DNA of 6,441 nucleotides from an uncultured Clostridia bacterium (lineage in GTDB: Bacteria > Bacillota > Clostridia > TANB77 > CAG-508): the NCBI GenBank assembly GCA_947629965.1, contig CANRFS010000080.1:1-6441 (forward strand), in the 5' to 3' direction. Position 1 is the stretch's first letter, and every line of letters starts with the position of its first letter. Below the pieces are notes generated by a model. It saw only the letters and a list, made by a program, of their open reading frames with translations, did not search any database and had not been told where the DNA came from. A program made the position numbers and the translations under genes. Shown in pieces: positions 1 to 4,714 of the stretch.

Positions 1-434
1 ATATCTGTTGCAATACTTATTTTTTTATTTGAATTATATAAGTTAAATCCACAAGGATCTGCAGCATCATGTGGTGTGCTAAATGGTAATATTTTAATAT
101 CACCAATGCTAAACGTTTCTGAAATATTAAAAATTTTTTTATTATAATCTGGAATTTTACTTGCTATTTGTGAAATTGCATCCCAAGTCTTTTTATTTGC
201 ATATACTGGGATATTATATTTATTAGATATAGTAGCAATACTTTTAGTATGATCTATGTGGTCATGTGTAACAAGTATAGCATCAATATCTTCGACATTA
301 ATTTTTATTTCTTCTAAAGCAGTAACTATTTTTTTTAAAGTTACACCAGCATCAATAAGTAAATTAGTATTATCAGATTTTACTAAAAAACTATTCCCAC
401 TGCTTCCGCTATATAAACTACAATATTTAAACAT
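1..434 (-). CDS. walJ: MBL-fold metallohydrolase, WalJ/YycJ type (C-terminus beyond window edge)
   Basis: The N-terminal 144 codons of a metallo-beta-lactamase-fold hydrolase read leftwards from an ATG at 434-432 and run off the window edge without a stop. The protein opens with SLYSGSSGNS (residues 6-15), the signature start of the WalJ/YycJ family. It then shows the metal-binding motif HDHIDH (57-62), a further likely metal-ligand histidine in STPHDAADPCGF (H122), and the bridging aspartate in ATD (D144). WalJ proteins are cytoplasmic, exonuclease-like enzymes of about 260 residues linked in Bacillus and relatives to the WalRK cell-wall stress system and to coordination of DNA replication with division; the exact substrate is not settled. 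The ribosome binding site AAAGGAA (447-441) overlaps the murA stop codon, and only 11 bp separate the genes, so the two are probably cotranscribed and translationally coupled. What is seen is the motifs; the physiological role is inferred from the family. Confidence 0.88.
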   Translation of the reverse strand, partial: MFKYCSLYSGSSGNSFLVKSDNTNLLIDAGVTLKKIVTALEEIKINVEDIDAILVTHDHIDHTKSIATISNKYNIPVYANKKTWDAISQIASKIPDYNKKIFNISETFSIGDIKILPFSTPHDAADPCGFNLYNSNKKISIATD

Positions 435-445
435 TTTTACTTCCT

Positions 446-1705
446 TTACTCTACTACTCTTTGGACATCGGCACCAAGTTTTCTAAATTTTTCTTCGATA
501 TTTTCATAACCTCTATCTATATGTTCCAAATTGTATATTTCTGTTGTTCCTTCAGCAACAATCCCAGCAATAATCAAAGCTGCACCTGCACGTAAATCTG
601 TTGAATATACAGAAGCACCACGAAGTGTTTCTATTCCTTCAAATATTGCAGATTTTCCTTGCGCTGTAATTTGTGCCCCCATTTTATTTAATTCATTTGT
701 ATATTGAAATCTAGATTCCCATATACTTTCATTTATTATACTTGTACCAGATGCAAGGGATAAAACAACACCCATTTGAGGTTGTAAATCTGTAGGAAAT
801 CCGGGATATGGAAGAGTTTTTATGACTGCCTTTGAAGGTCTTTTATCACACCAAACTCTCAGTTTATCTCCATTCATATCAACATTCCCACCAATTTCTA
901 ATATTTTTGCAGTTACACATTCTAAATGTTTGGTAATACAATTTTTTATTATTAAGTTACCCTTTGATGCAACAGCTGCAAGCATAAAAGTACCAGCTTC
1001 GATTTGATCTGGAACGACACTATAACTTTGTCCACCTTTTAATGATTTAACACCATTTATTTTTATCATATCTGTTCCGGCTCCACGAATATCAGCTCCC
1101 ATAGTGTTTAAAAAGTTAGCAATATCAACGATATGTGGTTCTTTGGCTGCATTATCTATAATTGTAGTGCCTTCTGCAAGAACACTTGCAAGCATTATAT
1201 TTATAGTAGCGCCAACAGAGACAATATCCAAATATATATTAGTACCAACGAGTTTTTTTGCAGTAGCCCTAACATTCCCGCCAGTAATTTCTACTTCAGC
1301 ACCTAAAGCTTCAAATCCTTTTATATGTTGATCTATAGGCCTAGGACCTAAATTACAACCTCCTGGAAGTCCGACTTCTATTTCTTTTTTCCTTCCTAGC
1401 ATTGAACCTATTAAATAATAAGAAGCTCTAAATTTTCTAGTTAAATCTATAGGAGCAATAGTATTTGTAATATTTCTTGTATCAATTTCTATACTATTTT
1501 TATCAAGCCATTTTATTTTAGCTCCAAGACCTTCTAACGTTTTACAAGATAATTTAACATCCATTATATTTGGTAAATTATTTATTATACAAACTCCATC
1601 AATTAATAGGGTAGCAGGAAGTATTGCTATAGCGGAATTCTTAGCACCACTTATATTAACTTCTCCTTTTAATGATGTAGGACCATTAATTATTAATTTC
1701 TCCAT
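446..1705 (-). CDS. murA: UDP-N-acetylglucosamine 1-carboxyvinyltransferase (MurA)
   Basis: This complete 419-residue protein is the enolpyruvyl transferase that commits UDP-GlcNAc to peptidoglycan: it transfers enolpyruvate from phosphoenolpyruvate to UDP-GlcNAc in the cytoplasm. All key family features are visible: GAKNSA with K22 and N23, RASYY with R93, the catalytic cysteine C117 in PGGCNLGPRPIDQH, SVGATINIM (163-171), the catalytic aspartate D306 in PGFPTDLQPQ, R372 in TDLRAGAA, and DRGYENIEEKF near the C-terminus. Because C117 is cysteine rather than aspartate, the enzyme is of the fosfomycin-sensitive type by family rule. The length matches the usual 415-430. The start is supported by a strong ribosome binding site, AAGGGGG (1717-1711), 5 bp before the ATG. 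walJ follows 11 bp downstream. Firmicutes often carry two murA paralogues, and this window does not say which this is. A possible -10 box (TATAAT, 1749-1744 on the minus strand) precedes it, without a clear -35. Confidence 0.97.
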   Translation of the reverse strand: MEKLIINGPTSLKGEVNISGAKNSAIAILPATLLIDGVCIINNLPNIMDVKLSCKTLEGLGAKIKWLDKNSIEIDTRNITNTIAPIDLTRKFRASYYLIGSMLGRKKEIEVGLPGGCNLGPRPIDQHIKGFEALGAEVEITGGNVRATAKKLVGTNIYLDIVSVGATINIMLASVLAEGTTIIDNAAKEPHIVDIANFLNTMGADIRGAGTDMIKINGVKSLKGGQSYSVVPDQIEAGTFMLAAVASKGNLIIKNCITKHLECVTAKILEIGGNVDMNGDKLRVWCDKRPSKAVIKTLPYPGFPTDLQPQMGVVLSLASGTSIINESIWESRFQYTNELNKMGAQITAQGKSAIFEGIETLRGASVYSTDLRAGAALIIAGIVAEGTTEIYNLEHIDRGYENIEEKFRKLGADVQRVVE

Positions 1706-1756
1706 ATAATCCCCCTTAAACAGGTAAAATTGTTGTTACGGTTATTATAAAATAAT

Positions 1757-1778
1757 TAGAGTGTATAAATACACTCTA
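1757..1778. repeat. perfect 9-bp inverted repeat between spoIIR and murA (operator or weak terminator)
   Basis: The arms TAGAGTGTA and TACACTCTA are perfectly complementary and flank a TAAA loop. On the minus strand the repeat lies 84 bp past the spoIIR stop and 51 bp before the murA start. Only three of nine pairs are G-C, and the following minus-strand sequence (AATTATTTTATAAT) is a poor U-tract, so it would be at best a weak terminator for spoIIR. It also covers the place where a -35 box would sit for the TATAAT at 1749-1744, which fits an operator for murA. The inverted repeat is seen; either function is inference. Confidence 0.5.
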
Positions 1779-1862
1779 TCTTTATAAATATATATCATAA
1801 AATTAAGGGATTTACAATGCTTTTTTATATAATAAGTTACTTTGTTTATATAGATGCTAATT

Positions 1863-2507
1863 TTAAGATTGTGCTAATTTAATTCCTATATTTTGAAAAA
1901 CTTCTATAATTTTAAATTTGAATGTTATATTATTATTCTTTTCAGATATTATTTTATAATCTTCTTCAGATAAATTTTCTTTTAACACATCTTTAGAACT
2001 TTCAGGAACTATTCCACTAGTAACGTCAACAAAACACAAAGGAGGAAACATTACACACCACCAGTTTTGTCCTTTCGCTTCTCCTATTTCTACTTTTAGG
2101 GCATCATAAAAACCAGCAGGAAAAGATATATCTCCATAAGTTTTTGTAGGGAAAGCAAAATTTCCTATATTTAATTTTACAGAATAATCAAACCCATTTT
2201 CATGAATTGTGTCTTCTGCAATTTTTTTAATATTATCAAGATTATCATTTATTAATATAATTACATCTTCTTTGGAAATCTCATTGTTTGAAATACTATT
2301 AATATATTCTAATATTTTATCTCTTACAATATATTTTAAATTTTGATCTTCTTCAGAATCACTATTTGCAATAACGTGAAGCCTAAAAACACTATCTTGA
2401 ATATCTGATGATACAGCAGAAACATATGAAGATGCACATATAAAGGTGTAAATAAGAGATAATATTATCAATAATATTATATGTTTTAAATTTAAAAAAT
2501 TTTTCAT
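1863..2507 (-). CDS. spoIIR: stage II sporulation protein R (SpoIIR)
   Basis: This 214-residue protein carries the SpoIIR signature throughout: RLHVIANSDSEEDQNLK (42-58), FPTKTYGDISFPAG (119-132) and NWWCVMFPPLCFVD (148-161). Its N-terminus is a signal peptide or membrane anchor, with a lysine-containing start followed by a hydrophobic stretch at about residues 9-26 and small residues after it. In the family, SpoIIR is made in the forespore under sigma-F, exported into the space between the two membranes, and stimulates the mother-cell protease SpoIIGA to process pro-sigma-E. Its length is close to that of the Bacillus protein. The start is supported by GGAGG (2518-2514), 6 bp before the ATG. 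I could not find a convincing sigma-F promoter (GYATA then a GG-containing -10) upstream. The gene shows that the organism belongs to a sporulating lineage. murA lies 157 bp downstream on the same strand, so cotranscription is possible but not shown. Confidence 0.95.
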   Translation of the reverse strand: MKNFLNLKHIILLIILSLIYTFICASSYVSAVSSDIQDSVFRLHVIANSDSEEDQNLKYIVRDKILEYINSISNNEISKEDVIILINDNLDNIKKIAEDTIHENGFDYSVKLNIGNFAFPTKTYGDISFPAGFYDALKVEIGEAKGQNWWCVMFPPLCFVDVTSGIVPESSKDVLKENLSEEDYKIISEKNNNITFKFKIIEVFQNIGIKLAQS

Positions 2508-2578
2508 TATAAACCTCCGTTAATTTGTAACTCAAAAAAACCAATAAATCACAAATTGTCTATATAATATTTTATTTG

Positions 2579-2618
2579 TTTATTAATAGGAAATTTGGAG
2601 AAAATTCCTATTAATAAA
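2579..2618. repeat. long near-perfect hairpin in the spoIIR/2744 divergent region
   Basis: Positions 2579-2592 pair with 2605-2618 over 14 uninterrupted base pairs (core TATTAATAGGAA / TTCCTATTAATA). After one A-A mismatch, three more pairs (2594-2596 with 2601-2603) close a four-base GGAG loop. Neither strand has a T-run after the stem; instead T-rich sequence precedes it and AAAAG follows it on the plus strand, so it does not look like an intrinsic terminator. It lies 72 bp upstream of the spoIIR start and about 61 bp upstream of the -35 box of the rightward promoter. It could be a protein-binding dyad or, if spoIIR is transcribed from further right, a structured leader. The function is unknown. 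Confidence 0.6.
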
Positions 2619-2641
2619 AGTATTAACCAAAATATAAAAAA

Positions 2642-2672
2642 TATACACATAAGCTTGTCGAATTTGTGTATA
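2642..2672. repeat. 8-bp dyad with 15-bp centre upstream of the rightward promoter
   Basis: TATACACA (2642-2649) and TGTGTATA (2665-2672) are perfect inverted copies separated by 15 bases that include an AAGCTT palindrome. The right arm ends 9 bp before the -35 box of the promoter at 2682, a position typical of activator or repressor sites. In this AT-rich background an 8-bp dyad is only modest evidence. Confidence 0.35.
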
Positions 2673-2681
2673 CGATTAATA

Positions 2682-2710
2682 TTGACACATGAAAAAATAA
2701 ATGGTAAAAT
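2682..2710 (+). promoter_or_regulatory. strong sigma-A promoter for the 2744 gene
   Basis: A consensus -35 box TTGACA (2682-2687) is followed after exactly 17 bp by a -10 box TAAAAT (2705-2710), preceded by TGG (2702-2704), which makes it an extended -10. Only one base differs from the full consensus. Transcription should start near 2716-2718, giving a leader of about 27 bases that ends in the ribosome binding site GGGGGGA (2731-2737). Confidence 0.85.
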
Positions 2711-2730
2711 TTACCAGTAAAAAGTTTTAC
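2702..2730 (+). promoter_or_regulatory. tandem dyads over the -10 box and transcription start (putative operator)
   Basis: A perfect dyad, TGGTAAA-A-TTTACCA (2702-2716), coincides with the extended -10 element. It is directly followed by a second dyad, GTAAAA-AG-TTTTAC (2717-2730), which covers the expected transcription start and abuts the ribosome binding site. Both share the half-site GTAAAA. A repressor bound here would block RNA polymerase. Alternatively, the second dyad could form a small hairpin next to the ribosome binding site. I do not recognise the sequence as the site of a known regulator. Confidence 0.5.
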
Positions 2731-2743
2731 GGGGGGACGAAAA

Positions 2744-3274
2744 ATGTTAAATAATATAAAAAGAGTATGTGGATTTTATGTAAGTAGCATACATTTGATA
2801 ACAATGATTTTACCTTATGTAAAAAATCAAATTAATATGAATGCAAAATTCGAAACTATTTTAGAATATAATTTCAAAGAAAATATAGACAATGTTCTCT
2901 CTAATTTAATAATAAACGAAGAAGAAAGACAAAAGATTTTAGATATAAATTGGAATAATGATAAGATACAAAAATATTCAAATATTGAAAATAGATTAAA
3001 TAAATTACTAAATAAAAATGTAAACATTAATATATTAATAAGTGGTAGTAAAAAATATATTGAAGAAGCAAACAAATTAATAGAAAAATATTTAAATAAA
3101 AATATTAATAAAATAAGTGATATAGAAATAACAATAATTAATTGTTATGAGGTATCAGAATTTGATGATAATATAAGAGAAATATTAGACAATCATGAAC
3201 TAATTATAAATACTTCTGGAATTCATAAAATCGAAAATATATTTGAAGATTATAAAAAAAGAAAGATAAATTAA
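2744..3274 (+). CDS. conserved-looking protein of unknown function, 176 aa
   Basis: I do not recognise this protein. The start is well supported: GGGGGGA lies 6-7 bp before the ATG and a near-consensus promoter lies just upstream, and an intrinsic terminator follows the stop, so it is an expressed single-gene unit. The protein has no convincing signal peptide; the N-terminal CGFYVSSIHLITMILPY (9-25) is hydrophobic but holds a histidine and a proline, which suits a buried helix better than a membrane anchor. Residues 34-92 look helical, with many Glu, Lys and Asn. The C-terminal half alternates beta-like and helical stretches: NINILISGSKKYIEEANKL (94-112), DIEITIINCYEVSEF (126-140) and HELIINTSGIHKIENIF (151-167). 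This resembles a small Rossmann-like alpha/beta domain, though no nucleotide-binding loop is evident. Cysteines occur at 9 and 134 only. Asn, Ile and Lys dominate the composition. Any function would be a guess. Confidence 0.8.
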   Translation: MLNNIKRVCGFYVSSIHLITMILPYVKNQINMNAKFETILEYNFKENIDNVLSNLIINEEERQKILDINWNNDKIQKYSNIENRLNKLLNKNVNINILISGSKKYIEEANKLIEKYLNKNINKISDIEITIINCYEVSEFDDNIREILDNHELIINTSGIHKIENIFEDYKKRKIN

Positions 3275-3287
3275 AAGCAATCTATTA

Positions 3288-3334
3288 TAATTCCTTATTA
3301 TTGGGTTAAAACTTAATAATAAGGGATTATTTTT
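3288..3334 (+). terminator. intrinsic terminator after the 2744 gene
   Basis: An 18-bp stem pairs 3288-3305 with 3312-3329, including three G-U pairs, around a six-base TTAAAA loop, and is followed by TTTTT (3330-3334). It begins 13 bp after the stop codon at 3272-3274. It separates the unknown gene from the nucleotide-sugar unit to its right, which has its own promoter. Confidence 0.9.
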
Positions 3335-3346
3335 AAATATCAACTA

Positions 3347-3373
3347 TTGACGAGAAAAATAAATTGATATAAT
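3347..3373 (+). promoter_or_regulatory. promoter for the uridylyltransferase-pgcA unit
   Basis: A perfect -10 box TATAAT (3368-3373) is preceded by TGA (3365-3367), making an extended -10. A -35-like TTGACG (3347-3352) lies 15 bp upstream of the -10. That spacer is shorter than the ideal 17, but the extended -10 can compensate. The predicted start is near 3380, about 25 bases before the ATG, and the ribosome binding site AAGGGAG (3393-3399) lies in between. Confidence 0.75.
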
Positions 3374-3734
3374 ATAAAAATAAAATAAATAGAAGGGAGA
3401 TAATATGTTAGAGGAAAAATTTAATAAGGCAAAAACTATATTAGAGCAATATAATCAAACTCATTTATTATCACAATATGAAAAACTAGACAACGAAAAA
3501 AAAGAATATTTATTAAATCAAATTATTAGTATTGATTTTGATTTAATAAATAATTTATATGAACAAACAAAAAAAGAAAATAAAAGCAAAACAGATAGGA
3601 TAGAACCAATATCGTATATAGAAAAAGAAAAATTATCAGAAGAAGAAAAAGAAAAATATTTTAAAGTAGGAGTAGATGAAATAAAACAAGAAAAATTAGC
3701 AGTAGTTACAATGGCAGGAGGACAGGGAACAAGA

Positions 3735-3746
3735 CTTCGGGCATGA
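3735..3746 (+). other. frameshift 1: extra base in the nucleotide-binding loop
   Basis: The bases read CTT CGG GCA TGA, giving Leu-Arg-Ala-stop. Dropping one base, most simply C3738, gives CTT GGG CAT GAT GGA CCA AAA GGG, which encodes LGHDGPKG, the expected continuation of the UDPGP loop GGQGTRLG. The extra base is not in a homopolymer run. Confidence 0.85.
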
Positions 3747-4401
3747 TGGACCAAAAGGGACGTATATTTTAAATGTAAATCCAAATGCGAAATCGCTATT
3801 TGAAATATTATGTGATAATTTAAAAGAAGCAAGAGATAAATATAATATTATAGTTCCATGGTATATAATGACAAGTAGAGAAAATAATAATCAAACTGTA
3901 CAATTTTTTGAAAAAAATAATTATTTTAATTATCCAAAGGAAGCAATAAAATTTTTCGTACAAGGAGAACTTCCAATGGTAGATACTGCAGGAAAGATTT
4001 TGATAAATGAAGATGGAACAATTAAGGAAGCAGCAGATGGACATGGTGGAATTTTTGAAGCAATGTTTAAAAATAATGTTGTAGAAGATATGAATAAAAA
4101 GAAAATAGAATGGATTTTTATAGGACCAATTGATAATCCACTCGCAAAAATGGTAGACGAAATATTAATAGGTTTAGCAAAAGAAAAACAAGTATTAGAA
4201 GCTGGGAAATCATTAGTAAAAGCAAATCCAGAAGAGAAAGTAGGAGTATTCTGCAAAAAGAATGGAAAACCAAGTGTAATAGAATATACAGAAATAACAA
4301 ATGAGATGGCACATGCTGTAGATGAAAATAATAATTTAATGTATGGTGAGTCTCATATTAATTGCAATATGTTTAATATTAAAGGATTAGAAATTATAGG
4401 A

Positions 4402-4412
4402 ATAAAAAGCTT
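4402..4412 (+). other. frameshift 2: missing base at a run of five A
   Basis: The middle frame reads ATA AAA AGC TTC CTT and goes on to a stop at 4447-4449. Adding one A to the run at 4404-4408 gives AAA AAG CTT CCT TAC CAT, encoding KKLPYH, after which the UAP-like C-terminal region (KPN, REEEF-PVKN) is in frame to 4658. The missing base lies in a homopolymer, a common site of sequencing error and of replication slippage. Confidence 0.8.
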
Positions 4413-4658
4413 CCTTACCATAGTGCCTTTAAAAAAGCAACATATTTAGATGAAAATGGCAATATAGTAAAATCGGATAAGCCTAATGCTTATAAATTTG
4501 AGAGTTTTATATTCGACGCATTTAATAAATTAGATGATATGTTAATTTTAAGAGTAAAAAGAGAAGAAGAATTTGCACCTGTAAAAAATAAAGAAGGTGT
4601 AGATAGTGCGGAAACAGCTGTAGAATTATATAATAATTTTTACAATAAAATTAAATAA

Positions 4659-4714
4659 GTTGTTAAACATTTTTATAAACAACAATTTATAATAAGATGA
4701 AAGGAATTAAAAAC
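4659..4714 (+). promoter_or_regulatory. gap before pgcA with ribosome binding site that sets its start
   Basis: The gap holds a weak 6-bp inverted repeat (GTTGTT 4659-4664 and AACAAC 4678-4683) with no T-run after it, and a TATAAT at 4688-4693 without a credible -35 box, so an internal promoter is possible but unproven. AAAGGA at 4700-4705 is the only good ribosome binding site; it lies 9 bp before the ATG at 4715. The in-frame ATG at 4697 has no such site before it and itself overlaps the start of AAAGGA. Confidence 0.6.

Larger units (their letters stand above)
3405..4658 (+). pseudogene. UDPGP-family (UAP/AGX-like) UTP--sugar-1-phosphate uridylyltransferase, two frameshifts
   Basis: Read through both shifts, this is a full-length protein of 417 residues. 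The family couples UTP to a sugar-1-phosphate (GlcNAc-1-P, Glc-1-P or similar) to give a UDP-sugar plus pyrophosphate in the cytoplasm. Seen in order: a helical Lys/Glu-rich N-terminus; the nucleotide-binding loop MAGGQGTRLGHDGPKG (103-118); FFVQGELPMVD (183-193); DGHGG (211-215); VIEYTEI (291-297); LPYH (336-339); KPNAYKFE (359-366); and REEEFAPVKN (386-395). These match eukaryotic UDP-N-acetylhexosamine pyrophosphorylase better than bacterial GalU or GlmU. As written, the first frame stops at 3744-3746 after LRA, the middle segment is open in another frame from 3739 to a stop at 4447-4449, and the end is open in the original frame from 4404 to TAA 4656-4658. Because all three parts keep family residues, decay must be very recent, or the shifts are sequence errors. 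Its partner pgcA points to Glc-1-P as substrate, but UAP likeness points to GlcNAc-1-P; specificity is open. Confidence 0.85.

Noticed and set aside
256..486. A 76-codon plus-strand open frame over the walJ start and murA end
   Set aside because: It lies antisense to two clearly recognised genes, has no ribosome binding site, and encodes a low-complexity Ser/Phe/Leu-rich sequence typical of antisense AT-rich DNA.
822..1331. Two short plus-strand open frames opposite murA
   Set aside because: They are antisense to a MurA coding region with all catalytic motifs, and lack start signals.
2623..2646. Possible sigma-F promoter for spoIIR (GTATA at 2646-2642, then GGTTAATACT on the minus strand)
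   Set aside because: The spacer is only 13 bp, the -10 misses two key positions of the sigma-F consensus, and the site is over 110 bp from the start codon.
2827..3075. Minus-strand 82-codon frame opposite the unknown 2744 gene
   Set aside because: The plus-strand gene has promoter, ribosome binding site and terminator; the minus frame has none and is Phe/Leu/Ser-rich as expected of a reverse complement.
3868..4449. A separate 193-codon gene starting at an internal ATG
   Set aside because: It is the middle of the UDPGP protein. Homologous sequence continues upstream in the same frame to 3739 without a stop, and the ATG at 3868 has no ribosome binding site.
4659..4693. Terminator or strong promoter between the uridylyltransferase and pgcA
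   Set aside because: The inverted repeat has only six pairs and no T-run, and the TATAAT has no -35 box at an acceptable distance, so neither can be claimed.
4697..4714. Upstream ATG at 4697 as the pgcA start
   Set aside because: There is no ribosome binding site before it, while AAAGGA inside this extension is well placed for the ATG at 4715.
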